Source of the DNA: Streptantibioticus cattleyicolor NRRL 8057 = DSM 46488
GTDB lineage: Bacteria > Actinomycetota > Actinomycetes > Streptomycetales > Streptomycetaceae
DNA: 64,000 bases
NCBI RefSeq assembly: GCF_000240165.1
Contig: NC_017586.1
Coordinates: 1,798,001 to 1,862,000, forward strand
Direction: 5' to 3'
The notes beneath the pieces were generated by a model, which was not told the origin of the DNA, made no database searches, and saw nothing but the letters and a program-made list of their open reading frames with translations. Positions 51,410-59,287 of the stretch are shown here, piece by piece. Both the position numbers and the translations under genes were made by a program. Position 1 is the stretch's first letter. Every line of letters starts with the position of its first letter.

Positions 51410-52216
51410 TCAGCGGGTCTGGCAGCCCGGGCACCAGAACAGGTTGCGGTTGCCGAGGTCTGCGGTGCGGACCTCGGTGCCGCAGACCAGGCAGGGGCTG
51501 CCGGCACGCCGGTAGACGTAGACCTCGCCGCCGTGGTCGTCCACCCGGGGCGGGCGCCCCATGGCCTCGGGGGTGTGCTCGGGGCGCACGGTGTCGATGC
51601 GGTTGAACCGTACGCCCTCGCGCATCAGGGCGACCAGGTCGGCCCAGACGGCGTCCCACTCGGCCCGGGTCAGGCCGCGGCCGGCCCGGTAGGGGTCGAT
51701 GCCCTGGCGGAAGAGGACTTCGGCGCGGTAGACGTTGCCGACGCCGGCGATCACCTTCTGGTCCATCAGCAGGGCGGCTACGGAGGTGCGGCTGCGGGAG
51801 ATCCGTTCCCAGGCGCGGTCGCCGGTTCCCGGGCGAAGGGGGTCCGGGCCCAGGCGGTCGTGTATCGCCCGCTTCTCCTCGTCGGTGATCAGCTCGCAGG
51901 CGGTGGGGCCGCGCAGGTCGGCGTAGTGCTCGTCACCGGCGAGCCGCAGCCGCACGGTGTCGCCGGCCGGCGGCGCCGGGGCCGGGCCGAAGCCCAGCTT
52001 GCCGAAGAGGCCGAGGTGGATGTGGACCCAGCCGAGCGGCCCGAAGCCCAGGAAGAGGTGTTTGCCGTGGGCCTGGGAGTCCTCCAGCGGGCGGCCGTCG
52101 AGGAGGGCGGCGCCATCGGCGAACTTGCCCTGCGGGCTGGTGACGCGCACGGGCCGGCCGCCGAACCTCTCCCAGTGGTCGGCGGCCAGCCGGTGGATGG
52201 TGTGCCCTTCCGGCAT
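51410..52216 (-). CDS. Fpg/Nei-family DNA glycosylase
   Basis: A 268-residue protein; ATG 52216 begins MPEGHTIHRLA, with Pro2 and Glu3 forming the catalytic N-terminus after Met removal. Lys in SQAHGKHLFLGF, the H2TH domain around DQKVIAGVGNVYRAEVLF, and a C-terminal zinc finger C-L-V-C ... C-P-G-C complete the family. The 'EGHTIHR' form points to the actinobacterial Nei type that removes oxidised pyrimidines. Starts 7 nt after the rpiB stop. Confidence 0.9.
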   Translation of the reverse strand: MPEGHTIHRLAADHWERFGGRPVRVTSPQGKFADGAALLDGRPLEDSQAHGKHLFLGFGPLGWVHIHLGLFGKLGFGPAPAPPAGDTVRLRLAGDEHYADLRGPTACELITDEEKRAIHDRLGPDPLRPGTGDRAWERISRSRTSVAALLMDQKVIAGVGNVYRAEVLFRQGIDPYRAGRGLTRAEWDAVWADLVALMREGVRFNRIDTVRPEHTPEAMGRPPRVDDHGGEVYVYRRAGSPCLVCGTEVRTADLGNRNLFWCPGCQTR

Positions 52217-52223
52217 CCGGTGC

Positions 52224-52712
52224 TCAGCCCTGCTGGGGGTGGTGGGCCGGGATGGCGGGCAGCTCGCCGGTGGTCTCGTAGGCGCCGAGCATGTCGATGC
52301 GGCGCACGTGGCGTTCGTCACCGGAGAACGGGGTGGCGAGGAAGGCCTCGACGAAGCGGGTGGCCTCCTCCTCGGTGTGCATCCGGGCGCCGACGCTGAT
52401 CACGTTGGCGTTGTTGTGCTCCCGGCCCAGCTTGGCGGTCTCCTCGCTCCAGGCGAGGGCGGCGCGGACGCCCTTGACCTTGTTGGCGGCGATGGCCTCA
52501 CCGTTGCCGGAGCCGCCGATGACGATGCCCAGGGCGCCGGGGTCGGCGGCGGTGCGCTCGGCGGCACGCAGGCAGAACGGCGGGTAGTCGTCCTGGGCGT
52601 CGTAGATGTGCGGGCCGCAGTCGACCGGCTCGTGGCCGCCTGCCTTGAGCCACTGGACGAGGTGGTTCTTGAGTTCGTAGCCGGCATGATCCGAGCCGAG
52701 GTAGACGCGCAT
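52224..52712 (-). CDS. rpiB: ribose-5-phosphate isomerase B
   Basis: A 162-residue enzyme of usual size from ATG 52712 (MRVYLGSDHAGYELKNHLV). IVIGGSGNGEAIAANKVKGVRAAL carries the actinobacterial active site in which Glu takes the role of the Cys in E. coli RpiB, with the anion-binding loop next to it. It interconverts ribose 5-phosphate and ribulose 5-phosphate. The longer upstream frame is not coding. Confidence 0.93.
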   Translation of the reverse strand: MRVYLGSDHAGYELKNHLVQWLKAGGHEPVDCGPHIYDAQDDYPPFCLRAAERTAADPGALGIVIGGSGNGEAIAANKVKGVRAALAWSEETAKLGREHNNANVISVGARMHTEEEATRFVEAFLATPFSGDERHVRRIDMLGAYETTGELPAIPAHHPQQG

Positions 52713-52890
52713 GCCCCCGAGTGTGGCACGGGCCGGGGCGGTGACGGGCGGCGGCCCCTGGGCCGGTGTCGTCAAAGGATCACCGGTCGGCGGCCGGACG
52801 AGGGCAACGATTCGGACACAGGTATTCCATTCGGACGGCTGCCTGGGATTCCATGCCTGCACTCGTGAACCGAGAGCAAAGGAATGGCGC

Positions 52891-54327
52891 ATGGGCGCGC
52901 AACCGCCGCTTACGAAGGACGATCTCACGGCCGGTGAACCCGGCGCGGGCGCCTCGGAGCCGACCGGGCACGGCTTGCAGGCCGGACTGAAGAACCGCCA
53001 TCTGTCCATGATCGCGATCGGCGGGGTGATCGGCGCCGGGCTGTTCGTCGGCTCCGGCGCCGGTATCGCCGCCGCGGGACCCGCCATCCTGCTGTCGTAC
53101 GCGCTGGTGGGCGCGATGGTGGTGCTGGTGATGCGGATGCTGGGCGAGATGTCGGCGGCCAACCCGGCCTCCGGCTCCTTCTCGGCCTACGCGGACCGGG
53201 CGCTGGGCCGCTGGGCCGGGTTCACCATCGGCTGGCTGTACTGGTTCTTCTGGGTGGTGGTGCTCGCGGTCGAGGCGATGGCGGGCGCGGGCATCCTCAA
53301 CGGATGGTTCCCGGCGGTGCCGGTGTGGGGCTGGGCGCTGATCGTGATGGTGGTGCTCACCGCGACCAACCTGTTCTCGGTCGGCTCCTACGGTGAGTTC
53401 GAGTTCTGGTTCGCCGGGATCAAGGTCTTCGCCATCGCGGCCTTCCTGGTGCTGGGCGCGCTGGCGGCGTTCGGGGTGCTCCCGGGCACCCACGACCAGG
53501 CGGTGGGGCTGACCAACCTCACCGGCCACGGCGGCTTCCTGCCCAAGGGGCCGGGGGCGATCCTCACCGGTGTGCTGATGGTGGTCTTCTCCTTCATGGG
53601 CAGCGAGATCGTCACGCTGGCCGCCGGTGAGTCGGCCGACCCGCGCAAGGCGGTCACCAAGGCCACCAACAGCGTGATCTGGCGCATAGCCGTCTTCTAC
53701 CTGGGCTCCATCCTGATCGTGGTCTCGCTGCTGCCGTGGGACTCCGCCGAGGTGAAGAAGAGCCCGTACGTGGCGGTGCTCAACCACATCGGCATCGCCC
53801 ACGCGGGCCAGGTGATGAACGTCATCGTGCTCACCGCGGTGCTCTCCTGCCTCAACTCCGGGCTGTACACCGCCTCCCGGATGGCGTTCTCGCTCAGCAA
53901 GCGCGGGGACGCGCCGCGGGCCTTCGGCCGGACCACGCCGCGCGGTGTGCCGGCGGTGGCCATCCTGGCCTCGGTGGTCTTCGGCTTCGTGGCGGTCTTC
54001 TTCGACTACGAGTTCCCGACGACCGTCTTCCAGTTCCTGCTGAACTCCTCGGGCGCGGTGGCCCTGTTCGTGTGGCTGGTGATCTGCTTCTCGCAGCTGC
54101 GGATGCGGCGGATGATCGAGCGGGACGCGCCGGAGAAGCTGACCGTGAAGATGTGGGCGTACCCGTATCTGACCTGGGTCACCATCGGGATGATCCTCTT
54201 CGTCATCGGCTACATGTTCACCGACTCCGACGGGCGGCAGCAGATGGTGCTCTCGCTGCTCGCCGCCGGGATCGTGCTGGTGGTGGCGGTGGTACGGGAG
54301 CGGATCGGCAAGCGCGCCAAGAGCTGA
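52891..54327 (+). CDS. APC-family amino acid permease (copy 1)
   Basis: A 478-residue transporter starting at ATG 52891 (AAAGGA upstream). It has twelve predicted TM segments. The signature GGVIGAGLFVGSGAGIAAAGPAILLSYALVG (unwound TM1, about 40-70) and 'SYGEFEFWFAGIKVFAIAAFL' identify the amino-acid transporter (GabP/AAT) group. The substrate is not decidable. It is paralogous to the copies at 55272 and 56859. Convergent with bioY across a strong terminator. Confidence 0.88.
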   Translation: MGAQPPLTKDDLTAGEPGAGASEPTGHGLQAGLKNRHLSMIAIGGVIGAGLFVGSGAGIAAAGPAILLSYALVGAMVVLVMRMLGEMSAANPASGSFSAYADRALGRWAGFTIGWLYWFFWVVVLAVEAMAGAGILNGWFPAVPVWGWALIVMVVLTATNLFSVGSYGEFEFWFAGIKVFAIAAFLVLGALAAFGVLPGTHDQAVGLTNLTGHGGFLPKGPGAILTGVLMVVFSFMGSEIVTLAAGESADPRKAVTKATNSVIWRIAVFYLGSILIVVSLLPWDSAEVKKSPYVAVLNHIGIAHAGQVMNVIVLTAVLSCLNSGLYTASRMAFSLSKRGDAPRAFGRTTPRGVPAVAILASVVFGFVAVFFDYEFPTTVFQFLLNSSGAVALFVWLVICFSQLRMRRMIERDAPEKLTVKMWAYPYLTWVTIGMILFVIGYMFTDSDGRQQMVLSLLAAGIVLVVAVVRERIGKRAKS

Positions 54328-54344
54328 GCCGCGGCGGGACGCGG

Positions 54345-54389
54345 ACAAGGCACCGGCCCGGGGAGTGACTCCCCGGGCCGGTGCCTTGT
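54345..54389. terminator. bidirectional terminator
   Basis: A 20-bp stem ACAAGGCACCGGCCCGGGGA and complement with a 5-nt loop lies between permease copy 1 and bioY. Confidence 0.92.
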
Positions 54390-54411
54390 CGTGTTCCGTG
54401 TGGTGCGCCGG

Positions 54412-55011
54412 TCACCGGCCGCCGCGGCCGACCAGCTTCCACGCGGTGGGGAGCACGCCCATGGCGAGCGCGGCCTTGAGGGCGTCGCCGAGGAGGAACG
54501 GCACCAGGCCGGCCGCGACGGCCTGGCCGAGGCTCAGGTGGGCGGCGACGGCCAGGTAGGGCACGCCGACGGCGTAGATCACCGCTTCACCGGCCACCAT
54601 GGCACCGGCGGTGCGCCACACCCCGCGGTCGGCGCCGCGCCGGGCGAGCGCGCCGACCAGCGCGGAGGCGAGGACCATGCCGAGCACGTAGCCGAGGCTG
54701 GGCATCAGGGCACCGTGCGCGCCGCCCGCGAAGACCGGCGCCCCGGCGACCCCGGCGACCGCGTACACCAGCAGCGAGAGCATGCCGCGGCGGGCACCGA
54801 GGGCGGTGCCGACCAGCAGCGCGGCGAAGGTCTGGCCGGTCACCGGCACCGGGGAGCCGGGGACGGGGACGGCGATCTGGGCGGCCACGGCGGTCAGCGC
54901 GGCGCCGCCGAGCACCAGCGCGGCGTCGCGCAGCCGGGCACGGGTGGCGGTGGACGCAGTAAGCAGGTCGGCGAGGACCGGCTGCGGGCGGGCGGGGGCG
55001 GCGATGCTCAT
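54412..55011 (-). CDS. bioY: biotin transporter component BioY
   Basis: A 199-residue membrane protein with six hydrophobic segments. The BioY signature 'VPGSPVPVTGQTFAALLVGTALGARRG' (about 48-75) and 'PSLGYVLGMVLASALVGALA' identify the S-component of biotin ECF transporters. No bioM/bioN is adjacent, so it may use a shared energy-coupling module or act alone. Confidence 0.92.
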   Translation of the reverse strand: MSIAAPARPQPVLADLLTASTATRARLRDAALVLGGAALTAVAAQIAVPVPGSPVPVTGQTFAALLVGTALGARRGMLSLLVYAVAGVAGAPVFAGGAHGALMPSLGYVLGMVLASALVGALARRGADRGVWRTAGAMVAGEAVIYAVGVPYLAVAAHLSLGQAVAAGLVPFLLGDALKAALAMGVLPTAWKLVGRGGR

Positions 55012-55271
55012 CGGGACTCCGCGGGGTCGGGGACAGCGGTGGACACGGTGACGTTAGCCCAGCGGACCGCTGCCGATCACGGTCAGCGCATGACAAGGCG
55101 CGGTGACGGTGGTGATGGTGTCCCTACAAAGCGTGGCGGTCACCGGACCACCGGTGCCGGAACGTCCGTGACGCTCGTCACTGCGCACTCGTCGTCGCGG
55201 GATCGTTTTGCCGGGGCGGGGCGGCAGCGGGGAGACTGTGGAGTCCCACCAAAGCCCTGAGCACTGCGAGA

Positions 55272-56720
55272 GTGACCAGCACCATGCACGACGCACCGCC
55301 CGCCGACGCGCGCCCGACCTCCGGCGGCGGCCGGGAACCGCTGGGCGCGGGGCTCAAGCAGCGCCACATGACCATGCTGGGGCTGGGCGGGGTGATCGGC
55401 GCCGGGCTCTTCGTGGGGTCGGGCGCCGGGATCGCGGTGGCCGGGCCGGGGATCGTGGTGTCGTACCTGATCGCGGGTGCGCTGGCGATGCTGATCATGC
55501 GGATGCTGGGCGAGTTGTCGGCCGCGATGCCGTCCTCCGGGGCGTTCTCGGTCCACGCGGAGCGGGCCTTCGGCCGCTGGGCCGGGTTCACCGTGGGGTG
55601 GCTGTACTGGTTCATGCTGGTGGTGGTGCTGGCGGTGGAGGCGACCGGGGCGGCCACCATCGCCGCCGGGTGGTGGCCGGCGGTGCCGCAGTGGGCGTGG
55701 GTGCTGCTGTTCATGGTGGTCTTCACCGGGGCCAACCTCGCCTCGGTGCGCAGCTTCGGCGAGTTCGAGTTCTGGTTCGCGGCGCTGAAGGTGGCCGCGA
55801 TCGTGGCGTTCCTGGTGCTCGGGGTGCTGGCGGCGTGCGGGGTGCTGCCGGGTACGCGTCCGGTGGGGGCGGCCAACCTGACCGGCCACGGCGGTTTCCT
55901 GCCGCGCGGCTGGAACGGGGTGGTCTCCGGGGTGCTGGCGGTGGTCTTCGCCTTCGGCGGACTGGAGGTGGTCACCATCGCCGCCGCCGAGTCCGACGAC
56001 CCGGCGCGGGCGGTGGGCCGGGCGGTGCGCAGCGCGGTGGCGCGGATCCTGCTGTTCTACGTCGGCTCGATGCTGGTGGTGGTCACCCTGCTGCCGTGGA
56101 CCTCGATCACGCCGGGGCACAGCCCGTACGTGGCGGTACTGGACCGGATCGGCGTCCCGGCGGCCGGGCAGATCATGAACGCGGTGGTCTTCGTCGCCCT
56201 GCTCTCGGCGCTCAACGCCAACCTGTACGGGGCGTCGCGGATGGTGTTCTCGCTGGCCCGGCGCGGGGAGGCGCCGCGCGGGCTGCTGCGGGTGACCGGC
56301 GGGGTGCCGGTGCGGGCGGTGCTGGCCTCGGTGGCGTTCGGCTTCGTCTCGGTGCTGCTCAACCTGAAGTGGCCGCACTCGGTCTTCCTGTACCTGCTCA
56401 ACGCCGTGGGCGCGGTGCTGCTGGTGGTGTGGGGGCTGGTGATCGGTTCCCATCTGCGGTTGCGGCGGCGGATCGACCGGGCGGCGCGGGAGACGGGCGG
56501 CGTTGTTCCGGCGGTGCGGGCGTGGGGCTTCCCGTGGCTCAACTGGGTGGCGCTGGCCGGGATGGTGGCGGTGCTGGTGCTGATGGCGGCCGACCCCGGG
56601 TCGCGTCCGCAGGTGCTGTGGTCGGGCGGGGCGACCGGGCTGGTGCTGCTGGCGGCGTGGGTACGGCAGGCGCGCAGGGCGGGCGATTCGGCGGAAGCGG
56701 CCGGAAAACCCCGTACCTGA
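55272..56720 (+). CDS. APC-family amino acid permease (copy 2)
   Basis: A 482-residue permease; GTG 55272 or ATG 55284 may be the start (weak ribosome binding sites). It repeats the copy 1 signature GGVIGAGLFVGSGAGIAVAGPG and EFEFWFAALKVAAIVAFL. Closest in build to copy 1 and copy 3. About twelve TM segments. Divergent from bioY; the 260-base gap holds both promoters. Confidence 0.86.
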   Translation: MTSTMHDAPPADARPTSGGGREPLGAGLKQRHMTMLGLGGVIGAGLFVGSGAGIAVAGPGIVVSYLIAGALAMLIMRMLGELSAAMPSSGAFSVHAERAFGRWAGFTVGWLYWFMLVVVLAVEATGAATIAAGWWPAVPQWAWVLLFMVVFTGANLASVRSFGEFEFWFAALKVAAIVAFLVLGVLAACGVLPGTRPVGAANLTGHGGFLPRGWNGVVSGVLAVVFAFGGLEVVTIAAAESDDPARAVGRAVRSAVARILLFYVGSMLVVVTLLPWTSITPGHSPYVAVLDRIGVPAAGQIMNAVVFVALLSALNANLYGASRMVFSLARRGEAPRGLLRVTGGVPVRAVLASVAFGFVSVLLNLKWPHSVFLYLLNAVGAVLLVVWGLVIGSHLRLRRRIDRAARETGGVVPAVRAWGFPWLNWVALAGMVAVLVLMAADPGSRPQVLWSGGATGLVLLAAWVRQARRAGDSAEAAGKPRT

Positions 56721-56858
56721 CGACGGATTGGTCACATTCCGTTAACAAACCGTCCGTATAGCGAACTCTTCATTGCTGGCACCGGTGCACCCCCGCACAC
56801 TGATGCGGCCTCGTCGTGAGGCGACCCGTACCGCTCTCACCAACTGGACGGTCGAGAC

Positions 56859-58289
56859 ATGAATCGGACCACTGAGCCGAGTCCTGGCACGGCGCCGGTC
56901 GCCGACGACGGCGTGGAGCGCGGATTGCGCCATGGACTCAAGCAACGCCATCTGTCGATGATCGCACTGGGCGGGGTGATCGGCGCCGGGCTCTTCGTCG
57001 GTTCCGGGGCCGGCATCGCCGCGGCCGGTCCGTCGATCGTGGTCGCCTACGCCCTCTCCGGCCTGCTGGTCATGCTGGTGATGCGGATGCTCGGCGAGAT
57101 GTCGGCGGCCAACCCGGCCTCCGGCTCCTTCTCGGTGCACGCCGAACGGGCGCTGGGCCCGTGGGCCGGGTTCACCGCCGGCTGGATGTTCTGGCTGCTG
57201 CTGTGCGTGGCGCTGGCCGCCGAGGGGATAGGCGCGGCCGGGATCATGACGAGCTGGTTCCCGGGGACCCCGTCGTGGCTGTGGGTGGGGTTGTTCATGG
57301 CGCTGTTCTGCGGCAGCAACCTGGCGGCGGTGGCCAACTTCGGTGAGTTCGAGTTCTGGTTCGCCACGTTGAAGGTGGCCGCCATCACGTTGTTCCTGGT
57401 GCTGGGCGTGCTGGCGATCGCCGGGGTGCTGCCGGGCACCTCGGCGCCGGGGGCGGCCAACATCACCGGCTCCGGCGGCTTCCTGCCCAAGGGCGGCGGC
57501 GGCCTCATCGTCGGCCTGCTGGCGTCGGTCTTCGCCTACGGCGGGCTGGAGACGGTGACGATCGCGGCGGCCGAGTCGCAGGATCCGGTCAAGAGCGTGG
57601 GCCGCGCGGTGCGCACCGCGATGTGGCGGATCGCCGTCTTCTACGTGGGCTCGATGCTGGTGATCGTCACGCTGATCCCGTGGAACGACCCCGCGCTGGT
57701 CAAGCACGGCCCGTACGTGGCGGTGCTGGACCACATCGGGATCCCGGCGGCCGGCCAGGTGATGAACGCGGTGATCCTGGTGGCCCTGCTGTCGGCGATG
57801 AACGCCAACACCTACGGCGCCTCGCGGATGGCGTACTCGCTGGTCTCCCGGAACCAGGGGCCGCGGTGGCTTCGGCGCAACCCCACCGGGGTGCCGCGGC
57901 TGGCGGTGCTGGCCTCCTGCGCCTTCGGCTTCTTCGCGGTGCTGCTGAGCTACTGGTGGCCCGACACGGTCTTCACCTGGCTGCTGAACATGGTGGGCGC
58001 CGCGGTGCTGGTGGTGTGGGCCTTCATCGCCCTGGCCCAGCTGCGGATGCGCCGCCTGCTGGAACGCGACGAGCCGGAGAAGCTGGTGGTGCGGATGTGG
58101 GCGTACCCGTACCTGACGTGGCTGGCGCTGGCCGGGATCGTGGCGGTGCTGGCGCTGATGGCGTGGAAGCCGGACACCCGGGTGCAGCTGTACTTCACCG
58201 GGGGCGCGGCGGTCGCGCTGGCGGTGACCGGACTGCTGCGGCAGCGGCTCGCGAGCCGTCGCCCGGCCGCGGAGCAACTGGCAGGATAG
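56859..58289 (+). CDS. APC-family amino acid permease (copy 3)
   Basis: A 476-residue permease starting at ATG 56859, 138 nt after copy 2. It has the same signature (GGVIGAGLFVGSGAGIAAAGPS and GEFEFWFATLKVAAITLFL) and twelve TM segments. The C-terminus 'RRLLERDEPEKLVVRMWAYPYLTWLAL' resembles copy 1 more than copy 2, so the three probably arose by successive duplication. Substrate unknown. Confidence 0.88.
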   Translation: MNRTTEPSPGTAPVADDGVERGLRHGLKQRHLSMIALGGVIGAGLFVGSGAGIAAAGPSIVVAYALSGLLVMLVMRMLGEMSAANPASGSFSVHAERALGPWAGFTAGWMFWLLLCVALAAEGIGAAGIMTSWFPGTPSWLWVGLFMALFCGSNLAAVANFGEFEFWFATLKVAAITLFLVLGVLAIAGVLPGTSAPGAANITGSGGFLPKGGGGLIVGLLASVFAYGGLETVTIAAAESQDPVKSVGRAVRTAMWRIAVFYVGSMLVIVTLIPWNDPALVKHGPYVAVLDHIGIPAAGQVMNAVILVALLSAMNANTYGASRMAYSLVSRNQGPRWLRRNPTGVPRLAVLASCAFGFFAVLLSYWWPDTVFTWLLNMVGAAVLVVWAFIALAQLRMRRLLERDEPEKLVVRMWAYPYLTWLALAGIVAVLALMAWKPDTRVQLYFTGGAAVALAVTGLLRQRLASRRPAAEQLAG

Positions 58290-58313
58290 GGCCGCGTTTC
58301 ACACCGGACGGAC

Positions 58314-58345
58314 GGGGCCCCGCGCGGTGGTGTCGCGCGGGCCCC
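58314..58345. terminator. terminator between permease copy 3 and oxidoreductase
   Basis: GGGGCCCCGCGC pairs with GCGCGGGCCCC (one bulge) around a 9-nt loop, between convergent genes. Confidence 0.7.
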
Positions 58346-58375
58346 TCGCGTCCGGGAACGCGGGCGCTCGGTCGC

Positions 58376-59029
58376 TCAGTCGAAGACCGGCCCGGTGGTG
58401 CGGGTGCGCTTGATCTCGTAGAAGCCGGGCGTGCCGGCGACCAGCAGGGTGCCGTCCCACAGCCGGGCGGCGGCCTCGCCCTTGGGCGCCGGGGTGACCA
58501 CGGGGCCGAAGAAGGCGATCCGCTCGCCGTCGGCGCCGGGCACCGAGATGACCGGGGTGCCCACGTCCTCGCCGACCAGGCCGATGCCCTCCTGGTGGGA
58601 GATGCGCAGCTCGGCGTCGTACTCGTCGGTGTCGGCGGCGTCGGCCAGTTCGGCCGGGAGCCCGGCCTCCTCCAGGGCGGCCACGACGGTCTCCCGGGTG
58701 CGCGGCAGCGCCTGGTTGTGGAAGCGGGTGCCCAGCGCGGTGTAGAGCCGGCCGAGGGCCTCCGCGCCGTGCTTCTGCTCGGCGGCGACGCACACCCGTA
58801 CCGGGCCCCAGGCCTCGGTCAGCAGCTGCCGGTACTCCTCGGGAAGGTCGTCGAGGCGCGGCTCGTTGAGGACCGCCAGGCTCATCACGTGCCAGCGCAC
58901 GGTGACCGGGCGGACCTTCTCCACCTCCAGCATCCAGCGGGAGGTCATCCAGGCCCAGGGACAGACCGGGTCGAACCAGAAGTCGGCGACGGTCCGGTCG
59001 GTGCCGGTTGCTGCGGCGGTGTCGGTCAC
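58376..59029 (-). CDS. DsbA-family mycothiol-linked oxidoreductase (Rv2466c-type)
   Basis: A 217-residue protein; GTG 59029 is chosen for GGGAG upstream (the longer frame is not coding). The active-site segment FWFDPVCPWAWMTSRWML holds CPWA in place of the CPFA of the mycobacterial mycothiol-dependent nitroreductase Rv2466c, and VGTPVISVPG supplies the cis-Pro. DsbA-like helical insertion follows. It probably reduces substrates with mycothiol in the cytosol. Confidence 0.85.
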   Translation of the reverse strand: MTDTAAATGTDRTVADFWFDPVCPWAWMTSRWMLEVEKVRPVTVRWHVMSLAVLNEPRLDDLPEEYRQLLTEAWGPVRVCVAAEQKHGAEALGRLYTALGTRFHNQALPRTRETVVAALEEAGLPAELADAADTDEYDAELRISHQEGIGLVGEDVGTPVISVPGADGERIAFFGPVVTPAPKGEAAARLWDGTLLVAGTPGFYEIKRTRTTGPVFD

Positions 59030-59287
59030 GGGTGGTACTCCCCTGCCTTTTTCGGTCGATGACGTCCGTCGCCGGATGCAACACGGGTGGCCGGGCGGCC
59101 ATTCCCACGCGACCGCCACCAGCGGGACGTGCGATGATGCGTTCGCTTCGCCCGGCACGGCGTACGGAGGGTCGACGACGACCGTCCCGGCCCGGCCCGC
59201 GGACGACCGACCCGGCCGACCGCGCCGGCGCCCCCGTCCGGTCACCGACGCACCGCCCGTCACCGCGACAAGACGAAGGAGTCACCC

